Source of the DNA: Methylocystis rosea SV97
Lineage (GTDB): Bacteria; Pseudomonadota; Alphaproteobacteria; Rhizobiales; Beijerinckiaceae
Assembly (NCBI RefSeq): GCF_000372845.1
Contig: NZ_KB889963.1
Span: 1,732,146-1,796,145, forward strand
Length of the DNA stretch: 64,000 nucleotides
Reading direction: 5' to 3'
Both the position numbers and the translations under genes were made by a program. Below are positions 33,716 through 42,006 of the stretch, piece after piece. The notes below the pieces were generated by a model. That model ran no database searches, was not told the DNA's origin, and was given only the letters and a program-made list of their open reading frames with translations. Within the stretch, counting starts at the first letter, position 1, and each line of letters begins with the position of its first letter.

Positions 33716-36700
33716 ATGCTTGAAAGACTGATTCGTGTCGCGCTCCAGCAGCGGCTGCTCGTCTTTCTTGGCGCACTTGGCATCGCCGGGTGGGGGGCGG
33801 TCAGCTATTTCAAACTGCCGATCGACGCATTTCCAGACGTCGCGCCGGTGCAGGTGCTGGTCGCCATGCGCGCGCCGGGCCTCACGCCAGAGGAGTTGGA
33901 GGCGCGCGTCACTGTGCCGATCGAGCTCGCGGCGAAGGGCATTCCCAGCCTTGTTCGCATGCGCTCGATGACGCGTTATTCGGTGACGCTGATCACCTTC
34001 GAATTTTCGGAAGGGACAGACATCTACTGGGCGCGGGCGCAGGTGAACGAGCGTCTGGCGCAGGCGCAGAGCCAATTGCCGGAAGGCGTCTCCGGCGGCC
34101 TCGCGCCCATCGTTACGCCGCTCGGCGAGATGGTGATGTTCACCATTGTCGGCGGCGACCTCACGCCGACGGAGCAACGCACGTTGCTCGACTGGACGAT
34201 ACGTCCGGCGATCCGTGGTCTGCCAGGCGTCGCCGACCTCAACGTGCTCGGCGGCTTCGTACGCACCTTCGAAGTGGCGCCGTTCCCCGCCGCCATGGCG
34301 TCTCGCGGCGTCACGGTGGAGATGCTCCAGTCGGCGCTTTCCAACAACAATAAAAACGACGGCGCGGGGCGCGTGCGCGATGGCGAGGAAGCGTTGCTCG
34401 TGCGCGCCGAAGGCCGCTTGCGATCGCTGGAGGAAATACGGTCTGTCGTCATCGCCGCGCGGGACACCGGCATCGTGCGCGTCGGCGACGTCGCCGAAGT
34501 GCGCAATGGCGCGTTGCCGCGCAACGGCGTCGTCGTGCGTAACGGCGAAGGCGAGGCGGTGTGGGGGCTGGTTCTGGGTCTGCGCGGCGCCGACGCGAGC
34601 ATTGTCGTCAAGGGCGTGAAGGAGCGGCTGGCCGAAATCGAGCCGACGCTGCCGAAAGGCGCCAAGATCGAAATCTTCTACGATCGCAGCGAATTGATCG
34701 GCAAGGCGGTCTGGACCGTGCAGAAGGTGCTGATCGAGGCGATCGTCCTTGTCGTCATCCTGCTCGTCTTGTTCCTCGGCGATCTTCGCGCCGCGATCGT
34801 CGTGTCGGTCATTTTGCCGCTCGCCGCGCTCGCCACGTTCGGCATCATGCGCTGGTGGGGGCTCTCGGCGAATATCATGTCGCTCGGCGGTCTTGCGATC
34901 GCCATTGGACTTTTGGTCGACTGCGCGGTCGTCGTCGTGGAGAACGTCGAACATCGCATGGCGCACGCGCATGATGTCAGTCTTTCCGATCGCATTTTCA
35001 TGACGCTCGAAGGGACTCGCGAGGTCGCCGTCCCGCTCACGTCCGGCGTGGTCATCATCGTCACCGTGTTCCTGCCGCTGCTCTCTCTCGAAGGGCTGGA
35101 AGGGCGTTTGTTCGCGCCGGTGGCGCTGACCATCGCCTTCGCGCTTGGATCGGCGCTCGTGCTGTCGCTCACCGTCGTGCCGGCGCTGAGCGCGACGTTG
35201 CTGAAGCCGGGCCATGCCGACGAGCCCTGGCTTGTGCGCAAGCTCGCCGCCGTCTACGAGCCGCTGCTCAAGCGCGCCCTCGACAAGCCGTTAATTGTCG
35301 GCGCGGCCGCCGTCATTGGCCTCGTCGTCGCCTTCACCGCTTATGCGCGCATCGGCCAGACCTTCATGCCGGTGATGAACGAAGGCACGCCCGTCATCAC
35401 CATCCGCAAACATCCGACGATCAGCGTCAATATGGCCGCGGAGACCGACATGCGCATTCAGCGCGCAATCATGGAGCGCGTGCCGGAAGTCAAGGGAATG
35501 ATGGCCCGGGCCGGCGCCGACGAGCTCGGCATCGATCCCGTCGGCCTCAACGACACCGATAATTTCCTGACGCTTGCGCCGCAAAGCGAATGGCGCGGCA
35601 AGGATATCGATTGGCTGATGGGCGAGATCCGCGCCGTGCTCGATAGCATGCCCGGCATTTCCTACGCCTTTTCGCAGCCGATCGACATGCGCGTGCAGGA
35701 AATGATCATCGGCGCCCGCGGCGACGTGGTCGTCAAGATATTTGGCGACGATCTCGATGAGCTTAACCGCCTCACCCGCGAGGTTACCGCGACATTGCGC
35801 AAGATCAAGGGATCGCGCGACGTTTTCGGTCTGCAGAACGACGGCATGCGCTATCTGACGGCGCGCGTCGATCGGCTGGCTGCGGGGCGCTTTGGCCTCA
35901 ACGCCGGCGAGATTCAGGACGCGCTGCGCGTTTGGGTCGACGGTCAGCCGGTCGGCATCGTGCTGGAAGGGCCGATCCGCACGCCGCTCGTCATCCGCGG
36001 CTCGGAAACCTCGCGCCGCTCATCCGTCGATTTCGCGCGGCTGCCGATGGTGTCGTCGGAAGGCAAAGTCGTCGAACTGTCGCAACTCGCCGACGTGCGC
36101 GTGGAAAACGGGCCGATCCAGATCATTCGCGAGGAAGGCCGTCGCTTCGCCACCGTCCTCGCCAATGTGACGGGACGGGATCTTGTCGGATTCGTCGACG
36201 AAGCCAAGAAAGCCGTCGCCAAAAACGTAAAGACGCCGCCGGGATATCGCTATCAATGGGGCGGCCAGTTCGAAAACCAGCAACGCGCATCGGCCCGACT
36301 CGCGATCGTCGTGCCGATCGCGCTGGCGCTGATTTTTCTCTTGCTTTATCTAACCTTCAACTCGGTGCTACAGGCGACGCTGGTGTTCTGCAATGTGCCT
36401 TTCGCGGCGATCGGCGGCATTTTGGGCCTGTGGCTTTCGGGAGAATTTATGTCCGTGCCCTCGTCGGTCGGCTTTATCGCGCTTATTGGAATCGCGGTGC
36501 TCAATGGCGTCGTGCTCATCTCCTACATCAACAAGCTTGTGGCTGAAGGCACGCGCAGCACGCGCGAAGCGGTGTTAGAGGGCGCGCGTCGGCGCATGCG
36601 GCCCGTTATGCTCACCGCCACCATCGCGGCCTTCGGCTTGATACCGTTCCTGTTCGCGCATGGGCCCGGCGCCGAGATCCAGCGCCCGCTCGCCATCGTC

Positions 36701-36862
36701 GTCATTGGCGGGTTGATCTCGGCCACGGCGCTGACCTTGATCCTGCTGCCGATCCTTTATGACCGCACCGCCAATCTGGGCTTGGTCCTTCGTCAGAAGT
36801 TCCGCGCGCGCGCGATGCGGCGACCCGCGCCGATGCATGAGCGCGAGGACGCTCGCGCATGA
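33716..36862 (+). CDS. Heavy-metal efflux RND permease (CzcA/CusA type)
   Basis: 1048-aa, twelve-helix proton/metal antiporter of the HME-RND class, the inner-membrane pump of a tripartite exporter. The proton-relay helix TM4 reads GLAIAIGLLVDCAVVVVEN, with Asp402 and Glu409 retained. The first Asp of the CzcA-type DFG motif is replaced by Ala-Ile, as in CusA-like and some other HME proteins. The periplasmic porter loops include SQPIDMRVQEMIIGARGDVV and FGDDLDELNRL, closer to the CzcA pattern. The stop overlaps the start of the channel gene (ATGA). Metal specificity (Cu/Ag versus Co/Zn/Cd) is not settled by sequence. Confidence 0.94.
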   Translation: MLERLIRVALQQRLLVFLGALGIAGWGAVSYFKLPIDAFPDVAPVQVLVAMRAPGLTPEELEARVTVPIELAAKGIPSLVRMRSMTRYSVTLITFEFSEGTDIYWARAQVNERLAQAQSQLPEGVSGGLAPIVTPLGEMVMFTIVGGDLTPTEQRTLLDWTIRPAIRGLPGVADLNVLGGFVRTFEVAPFPAAMASRGVTVEMLQSALSNNNKNDGAGRVRDGEEALLVRAEGRLRSLEEIRSVVIAARDTGIVRVGDVAEVRNGALPRNGVVVRNGEGEAVWGLVLGLRGADASIVVKGVKERLAEIEPTLPKGAKIEIFYDRSELIGKAVWTVQKVLIEAIVLVVILLVLFLGDLRAAIVVSVILPLAALATFGIMRWWGLSANIMSLGGLAIAIGLLVDCAVVVVENVEHRMAHAHDVSLSDRIFMTLEGTREVAVPLTSGVVIIVTVFLPLLSLEGLEGRLFAPVALTIAFALGSALVLSLTVVPALSATLLKPGHADEPWLVRKLAAVYEPLLKRALDKPLIVGAAAVIGLVVAFTAYARIGQTFMPVMNEGTPVITIRKHPTISVNMAAETDMRIQRAIMERVPEVKGMMARAGADELGIDPVGLNDTDNFLTLAPQSEWRGKDIDWLMGEIRAVLDSMPGISYAFSQPIDMRVQEMIIGARGDVVVKIFGDDLDELNRLTREVTATLRKIKGSRDVFGLQNDGMRYLTARVDRLAAGRFGLNAGEIQDALRVWVDGQPVGIVLEGPIRTPLVIRGSETSRRSSVDFARLPMVSSEGKVVELSQLADVRVENGPIQIIREEGRRFATVLANVTGRDLVGFVDEAKKAVAKNVKTPPGYRYQWGGQFENQQRASARLAIVVPIALALIFLLLYLTFNSVLQATLVFCNVPFAAIGGILGLWLSGEFMSVPSSVGFIALIGIAVLNGVVLISYINKLVAEGTRSTREAVLEGARRRMRPVMLTATIAAFGLIPFLFAHGPGAEIQRPLAIVVIGGLISATALTLILLPILYDRTANLGLVLRQKFRARAMRRPAPMHEREDARA

Positions 36863-38217
36863 GGGTCGGCGCGGTTTTCACAGCATTTTCCCTGATAGCG
36901 TTCGCTTCGCTTTTCGAGACGGGAGTCTTTGCACAGGAGCAGAACGAGCCGGCGGAGATGCAGATAAAGGCGTCTGTTAAGCCGTCACCCAAGAAAGCGC
37001 GCGTGACATCGCCCAAGAAAGCCGGCGCGCGGCCGCCGTCCCAGCGAAGCGGCGGCGTGTTGGCGAAACATCTTGAGATGGCTGTCCTGATCGACGCCCA
37101 AAGCCGGTCGCTCGAGGCGCAGTTTCGCGCCATCTCCGCGCGTTACGCGACAGTCAATTCGCTCACGCCAGGCTCGCCTTATGTCGCAGGCTATCAGCGC
37201 AATGCGGCCGCCGGCAATCTACGCAATTACAACGAGACCGAACTTGAGGTCGGCATGCCGTTATGGCTGCCGGGGCAACGTGACGCCCTTGCGGGAACAG
37301 TGAACACCGGACTCTTCGAGGTGGAGGAGCGCCTCGCGCTCCGTCGATTGGAAGTCGCTGGCGTTTTGCGCGACGCATGGTGGAACGCGCAACGTGCGGC
37401 GCGGGAAGTTTCCGTTGCGCGCAATCGCGTCGCCACTGCGCGCGATATCGGCGCGGACATGACGCGCCGCGTCGAGCTTGGCGACGCCGCCCAGACCGAT
37501 GCGCTGCTTGCGAAGAATGAAACGCTCGCCGCTGAAACGGAGCTTGCGCAGTCGGAGGGCGCGGTAAAAGTGGCGCAGGTCACCTACATGGCCTTGACCG
37601 GCGGCGCGCCGCCCAGCGGCGCGCTGGAATCGGTGCGCCCGGCCATCGACATCGAGGAGCATCCGTCGCTGCGCGCCCCGCGCGCCGCGCTTGCGCGGGC
37701 GCGGGCGCAGGCGGAGCTTGTCGACGCGACGCCGATCGATAATCCCGAAATCGGAATTTTTGGCCGCCAGGAACATAACGATCAATATTCGACCGACCCG
37801 TCGCAGCAAATTTCCGACCAACGCACCGATGCGACGACAGTTGGCGTGCGCTTACGCATTGCGATTCCGACCGCCGGTCGAAATGAGCCAAGACGCGCCG
37901 AGGCGCTTGCCGAAATGGATCGCGCCACCGCTGAATATGAACGCGCGAAGCGCGTCGTGCTGGCGGAGATAAAAGCTGCGCGTGAATCATTGGCGGCGGC
38001 GCGGCGCGCGGCGACATTCGCCAACGCCCGTCTCGTCGTCGCCAACGACCAATTCGAACTGTCGCGCAAAGCGTTCAAGCTCGGCGAACTCAGCGCCTTC
38101 GATCTTTATCGCGTGCGCCAGATTCAACTCGATGCGCAGCGCATGGAGGCGAACGCCGAGATCAATGTCGGCGTCGCGATCTCCCGACTCAATCAGGCGC
38201 AGGGATATGCGCCTTAG
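36859..38217 (+). CDS. TolC-family outer-membrane efflux channel (CzcC-like)
   Basis: 452-aa outer-membrane factor of the RND exporter. A signal peptide (MRVGAVFTAFSLIAFASLFE, cleaved near FAQ) is followed by a Lys/Pro-rich linker (residues 40-65). The two coiled-coil helical repeats of the OEP fold come next: LVVANDQFELSRKAFKLGE, with helical repeats around 75-240 and 285-440. It overlaps the permease gene by 4 bp, so it is the last gene of the operon. A palindromic repeat follows its stop directly and may act in mRNA 3'-end protection. Confidence 0.92.
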   Translation: MRVGAVFTAFSLIAFASLFETGVFAQEQNEPAEMQIKASVKPSPKKARVTSPKKAGARPPSQRSGGVLAKHLEMAVLIDAQSRSLEAQFRAISARYATVNSLTPGSPYVAGYQRNAAAGNLRNYNETELEVGMPLWLPGQRDALAGTVNTGLFEVEERLALRRLEVAGVLRDAWWNAQRAAREVSVARNRVATARDIGADMTRRVELGDAAQTDALLAKNETLAAETELAQSEGAVKVAQVTYMALTGGAPPSGALESVRPAIDIEEHPSLRAPRAALARARAQAELVDATPIDNPEIGIFGRQEHNDQYSTDPSQQISDQRTDATTVGVRLRIAIPTAGRNEPRRAEALAEMDRATAEYERAKRVVLAEIKAARESLAAARRAATFANARLVVANDQFELSRKAFKLGELSAFDLYRVRQIQLDAQRMEANAEINVGVAISRLNQAQGYAP

Positions 38218-38318
38218 AGCGCCTCCTGATCACATGGAATCAAGTGATCGATAAGAACCGCTCAAATCATAATGTTGGAGCAGGGCCCGATCGAAAAAGT
38301 CTGTCAATGTTTTCGGAC
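38217..38318. repeat. Dispersed palindromic element after the RND operon
   Basis: It starts AGAGCGCCTCCTGATCACATGG and carries TGATCACATGGAATCAAGTGATCGA, which pairs with itself. It ends near CAGGGCCCGATCGAAAAAGTC. The TGATCACATGGAATC... with GCTCAAATCATAATG...GGAGCAG arrangement is a dispersed intergenic repeat found in many alphaproteobacteria. It begins at the last base of the channel gene. Confidence 0.6.
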
Positions 38319-38344
38319 CTGCCCGCGCGTCGGCGACGCGCGCT

Positions 38345-39226
38345 CTATTGACATTTGCGCACGAAGTCCGCGATGCGCGCAATCGTCGGCTGATCAAGCA
38401 ACAGCGGCGCGTGCGCCTGGCCTTCGACCCAGGCCCGCTCAAGGCGTGGCGCCCGCCGGGCCATCTCGTCAAAGACCTCAGGCGAGAGAATGTCCGAGTT
38501 CGCGCCGCGGATGGCGAGGATCGGAACATTCGACAGCGCGGCGAAGTCGTCCCAATATTCTTCAGGCTCCATATCGGGCGCTACGGCGTCGAGCGTATGC
38601 GACAGGTCGGGATCGTAGCGCAGCTGAACCTTGCCGTCTTTCTCGACAAAGGTGAGGCGCGCATAGTCCTCCCACTCCTGCGGCGAGACGCCGGAAAAAT
38701 CGACGCCGGCGGTCATCCGCATCAAGGCGATCGCTTCGCGCATGGAGGCGATTGGCGGCAGTCTTCCAACGTAGCGCTTAATGCGGAGCAGGCCGGCATG
38801 CTCGATCTTCGGTCCGATGTCGTTGAGCACGGCGCCGCGTACGACGCCCGGCCGGCGCGCCGCGATGCGCATTGTGTGAAGACCGCCGCGTGACGTCCCG
38901 ATGAACGCCGCTTGCTCGACGCCCGCGTCGGCAAGTTGAGCCATGATGTCGGCTTGCTCGACGTCGAAGTCATAGCGGCGCCAGTCCTGATCCCAGTCGG
39001 ACCGGCCGCGTCCACGATAGTCGAGGGCAAGAACCCTCCGGCCGTCAGCTTGCAGGGTCCTGGCGATGCGATCGAAATCATCGGCCGAGCGTGCAAGCCC
39101 CGGCAGGCAAACGACCGGGAGGAGCGGACTCCCGCCGCCCGGCGGCGCGGGATAGTCCAAATAATGCAAGCGGAGCCCGTCGGCCGCGCGAATGTAGCGG
39201 CTAACCGGCTCTTGCCCAGACGTCAT
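38345..39226 (-). CDS. Alpha/beta hydrolase
   Basis: 293-aa alpha/beta-hydrolase-fold protein. The nucleophile elbow is GTSRGG (Ser in FIGTSRGGLHTM near residue 110), preceded by the oxyanion strand VVCLPGLARSADDFD and LALDYRGRGRSDWD. The acid Asp is in VPILAIRGANSDIL, and the catalytic His in VEGQAHAPLLLDQP near the C terminus. Substrate unknown. I start at ATG 39226 (MTSGQEPVSRYIR); a longer frame upstream lacks family similarity. It is divergent from accA by 173 bp, and it converges with the RND operon. Confidence 0.88.
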   Translation of the reverse strand: MTSGQEPVSRYIRAADGLRLHYLDYPAPPGGGSPLLPVVCLPGLARSADDFDRIARTLQADGRRVLALDYRGRGRSDWDQDWRRYDFDVEQADIMAQLADAGVEQAAFIGTSRGGLHTMRIAARRPGVVRGAVLNDIGPKIEHAGLLRIKRYVGRLPPIASMREAIALMRMTAGVDFSGVSPQEWEDYARLTFVEKDGKVQLRYDPDLSHTLDAVAPDMEPEEYWDDFAALSNVPILAIRGANSDILSPEVFDEMARRAPRLERAWVEGQAHAPLLLDQPTIARIADFVRKCQ

Positions 39227-39399
39227 GGAACGACCATTCCCGCATGATGAACCTGCCCCCGTCGCAGCGACATTGACGCGATGAATCGGGTTTTTCAACT
39301 GCGCCGTTGGCGCTTTGTGTTCCTTGACTTCAAAGCCGGTTGCGGCGAGTTTGCCCGCGCCCGCGAGGCGTCCCTCGCCTAAAGGAAAACGCCGCCTCA

Positions 39400-40365
39400 A
39401 TGCGCTCCTATCTCGACTTCGAAAAGCCCGTCGCAGAACTCGAAACCAAGGTCGACGAACTGCGCGCGCTGGCCGAAAACGGAGAGGCCGTTTCGATCGG
39501 CGAGGAGCTCAACAAGCTCCAGGCCAAAGCCGCGAAGGCGCTCGCGGATCTCTACGCAGGACTGACGCCCTGGCAAAAGATCCAGGTGGCGCGGCACCCG
39601 CAGCGACCACATTTTTCCGATTATGTGCGGCAGCTTTTCGACGAGTTCACGCCGCTCGCCGGAGACAGGCTGTTCGGCGAGGACTTCGCGATCGTCGGCG
39701 GCTTCGGGCGCTTCCGCGGCGAGCCGATCTGCGTCATCGGCCAGGAGAAGGGCTCGGACACGTCGAGCCGGCTTCATCACAATTTCGGCATGGCGCGGCC
39801 GGAAGGCTATCGCAAGGCGGTCCGCCTGATGGAGCTCGCCGACCGTTTCGGTTTGCCGGTGGTCTCGCTTGTCGACACGGCTGGCGCTTTTCCGGGCATT
39901 GACGCCGAAGAGCGCGGGCAGGCCGAGGCGATCGCCCGCTCCACCGACGTGTCGCTCTTGCTCGGCGTGCCCAATGTCGCGGTGGTGGTGGGCGAGGGCG
40001 GCTCCGGCGGCGCGATCGCGATCGCCGCCGCCAACAGAGTGCTGATGCTTGAGCACTCAGTCTACACGGTCGCATCGCCCGAAGCCTCGGCCTCGATCCT
40101 GTGGCGCGATTCCGCCAAGGCGCAGGAGGCGGCGACGAGCATGAAAATTACAGCGCAGGATCTCTTAAAGTTCGGCATCATCGACCTGATTGTGACGGAG
40201 CCGCCGGGCGGCGCCCATCGCGATCCTCAGGCGGCCATTGGCGCCGTCGGCGACGCGCTCGCCAAGGAACTTGCCGGCCTGGCCAATCTTTCGCGCGAAC
40301 AGTTGAGACAATTCCGCGCCGACAAGTTTTTGGCCATGGGCCGTAAACTTGAAGAGAAGCGTTAA
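39400..40365 (+). CDS. accA: Acetyl-CoA carboxylase carboxyltransferase subunit alpha
   Basis: 321-aa AccA, half of the carboxyltransferase that moves CO2 from biotin carboxyl carrier to acetyl-CoA, giving malonyl-CoA for fatty acid synthesis. Diagnostic stretches include RSYLDFEKPVAELETKVDEL, TPWQKIQVARHPQRPHFSDY, SLVDTAGAFPGIDAEERGQ and GEGGSGGAIAIAAANRVLML. The ATG at 39400 follows AAGGAAA. The C-terminal REQLRQFRADKFLAMGR is as in other alphaproteobacteria. The D subunit is encoded elsewhere, as is usual. Confidence 0.97.
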   Translation: MRSYLDFEKPVAELETKVDELRALAENGEAVSIGEELNKLQAKAAKALADLYAGLTPWQKIQVARHPQRPHFSDYVRQLFDEFTPLAGDRLFGEDFAIVGGFGRFRGEPICVIGQEKGSDTSSRLHHNFGMARPEGYRKAVRLMELADRFGLPVVSLVDTAGAFPGIDAEERGQAEAIARSTDVSLLLGVPNVAVVVGEGGSGGAIAIAAANRVLMLEHSVYTVASPEASASILWRDSAKAQEAATSMKITAQDLLKFGIIDLIVTEPPGGAHRDPQAAIGAVGDALAKELAGLANLSREQLRQFRADKFLAMGRKLEEKR

Positions 40366-40517
40366 CGTAAATTCCAGAAGATCGGCCCTAAAAGCGCGCA
40401 CATGCGCGATTCTTTGCGAATTCGGACATGTTCTCGTCCCATTATTTGTCTTTCGTGATCAGCGCGGCGGCTCGCTTCCGAGGCCTGCGAGGCGACTGCG
40501 CCGCCAGAGGGGACACT

Positions 40518-41777
40518 ATGAAGACTCGAGGCATGGCGCCGGCGCTGGGGCTTGCCGTCCTGGCCGCCTTTGCGCTCTCAGCCTGCGAGCAGAGCGGTCT
40601 CGCGCATCGCTCGCTTGCGCCGATCCCCTCCGAGACTGTCGCTCTGATGGAGCAGGCCGGCACGACCAAGGAAGCGCCGATGCTGATCCGCGCCTATAAA
40701 AAGGAAGCGGAGCTCGAAATCTGGAAGATGCGGTCGGACGGTCATTACGTCCATCTGAAGACGTTTCCGATGTGCCGCTGGTCGGGTCAGCTCGGCCCCA
40801 AGCGTCGCCAGGGCGACCGCCAAGTGCCGGAGGGCTTTTACGCCATCGGCCCGGCGCAGATGAATCCGAACTCAAGCTATTATCTGTCGTTCAACGTCGG
40901 CTATCCGAATGCGCTCGACCGCGCCCTTGGCCACACCGGCGGCGACATCATGGTGCATGGCGCATGCTCGTCGGCCGGCTGCTTCTCCATGACCGACAAG
41001 CAGATCGCCGAAATCTACGCGATCGCCCGATCTTCGCTCGGCGGCGGTCAACGCGCGATTCAGATGCAATCCTTCCCCTTCAAGATGACGGCGGAAAATC
41101 TCGCCAAACATCGTCTCGATCCGAACATCGACTTCTGGAAGCAGCTCAAGGAAGGCTCCGATCATTTCGAGGTGACCTTGCAGGAGCCGCAAGTCGCCTT
41201 CTGTAATCGGCGTTACGTGTTCAACGCCGCCGGCGCGGCCAATCTCGATCCGGAGGCCGCCTGTCCGCCGCTCAAACAGGATCCGGAGATCGCCCAGGCG
41301 GTGGCCGAGAAGAGCGCCAAGGACCAAGCCAAGATCGCCCAGCTCGCGCAAAGCGGCGTGAAGCCGGTGCGGATCGTTTATCAGGACGGCGGCCAGCACC
41401 CGGCCTTTGCGTCGCGGGTTCCAGAGGTGAGCCGCCCGGAGACGATCGTTCCGCCGACCGAAATCGCCCTCGACGAGAAGCCAAATCGAGGCGCCGGGTC
41501 GGCAACCGCCAATCTCGCCGTCAAATCTCCGGTCGTGACCTTGGCCGGGGCGAAGGCCGCTGACGAAAGCCGGCAAACGCGCGTCGTCGCGATGGCGCCG
41601 ATGCGCAGCGACCACCGCGACATGTCCGCGCTTGCGGCCTCGGATCCAAGCCCCACCAACAGCCTTAAAAAATTGGCGCGTTCCAACAGGGACGCATCAG
41701 CGGGAGATATTCCGACGCCGCCGGCCTCTATTGGCGTCAGGAAATCCGCCGCCGCTCATTCATCCAAATCTTTTTGA
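40518..41777 (+). CDS. L,D-transpeptidase (YkuD family) lipoprotein
   Basis: 419-aa lipoprotein of the L,D-transpeptidase family, which cross-links peptidoglycan or anchors lipoproteins to it. The lipobox LSAC places Cys23 at the mature N terminus. The catalytic motif HGACSSAGCFSM is at residues 147-158, with nucleophile Cys155, and the upstream fold is KEAELEIWKMRSDGHYVHL. It resembles the YafK subclass. A long C-terminal extension (from ~265) is Ala/Pro/Lys-rich and probably periplasmic and disordered. I chose ATG 40518, which has GAGGGG upstream; an in-frame upstream extension is not needed. A strong terminator follows. Confidence 0.9.
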   Translation: MKTRGMAPALGLAVLAAFALSACEQSGLAHRSLAPIPSETVALMEQAGTTKEAPMLIRAYKKEAELEIWKMRSDGHYVHLKTFPMCRWSGQLGPKRRQGDRQVPEGFYAIGPAQMNPNSSYYLSFNVGYPNALDRALGHTGGDIMVHGACSSAGCFSMTDKQIAEIYAIARSSLGGGQRAIQMQSFPFKMTAENLAKHRLDPNIDFWKQLKEGSDHFEVTLQEPQVAFCNRRYVFNAAGAANLDPEAACPPLKQDPEIAQAVAEKSAKDQAKIAQLAQSGVKPVRIVYQDGGQHPAFASRVPEVSRPETIVPPTEIALDEKPNRGAGSATANLAVKSPVVTLAGAKAADESRQTRVVAMAPMRSDHRDMSALAASDPSPTNSLKKLARSNRDASAGDIPTPPASIGVRKSAAAHSSKSF

Positions 41778-41799
41778 GACTCTCGGATCCTTCGAACTC

Positions 41800-41830
41800 A
41801 AAGCCGCGCCTAGGCGCGGCTTTCTTTTTC
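41800..41830 (+). terminator. Intrinsic terminator after the L,D-transpeptidase gene
   Basis: Perfect 11-bp stem AAAGCCGCGCC/GGCGCGGCTTT (41800-41810 and 41813-41823) with a TA loop, followed by TTTCTTTTTC. It lies 23 bp after the stop codon. Confidence 0.92.
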
Positions 41831-41882
41831 TAGAGCGGTGGCCGGCGACTAGCTGAAGCTTTGCCGTGTAGCGAAAAATATC

Positions 41883-41911
41883 TTGACTCTTGTGCGGCGC
41901 AGCAATATAAA
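41883..41911 (+). promoter_or_regulatory. Sigma-70-type promoter of an sRNA gene
   Basis: TTGACT at 41883-41888 and TATAAA at 41906-41911 are spaced by 17 bases, close to the ideal sigma-70 layout. The expected transcription start is near 41918. No open frame with a ribosome-binding site follows; a terminator follows instead within 95 bp. Confidence 0.85.
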
Positions 41912-41917
41912 AGTGCG

Positions 41918-42006
41918 ACGCAGCGAGAGTTGTCTTGCTTCGTAGCCCTCCTTGGGCGTTTCCTCCCTTGACTTGGGCCGCTGGTTCGTCCGGCGGCCCT
42001 TTTTTA
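41918..42006 (+). ncRNA. Small trans-acting RNA gene, suhB/MmgR (alpha-r8)-like
   Basis: A transcript of about 88 nt is bounded by the promoter at 41883-41911 and an intrinsic terminator. The terminator has the stem GGGCCGCTGG/CCGGCGGCCC (41975-41984 with 41990-41999), a loop TTCGT and a run of six T (42000-42005). An unpaired GUUUCCUCCC stretch at about 41958-41967 is anti-Shine-Dalgarno-like and matches the conserved motif I associate with the alphaproteobacterial suhB/MmgR (alpha-r8) sRNA family, which is linked to Hfq and to carbon-storage regulation in rhizobia. Family assignment is by memory of the motif and terminator. The sRNA terminator overlaps the cobB stop codon on the other strand. 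Confidence 0.6.

Noticed and set aside
33590-35215. 541-codon minus-strand frame
   Set aside because: Antisense to the RND adaptor and permease; composition is typical of an antisense shadow (Arg/His/Asp-rich).
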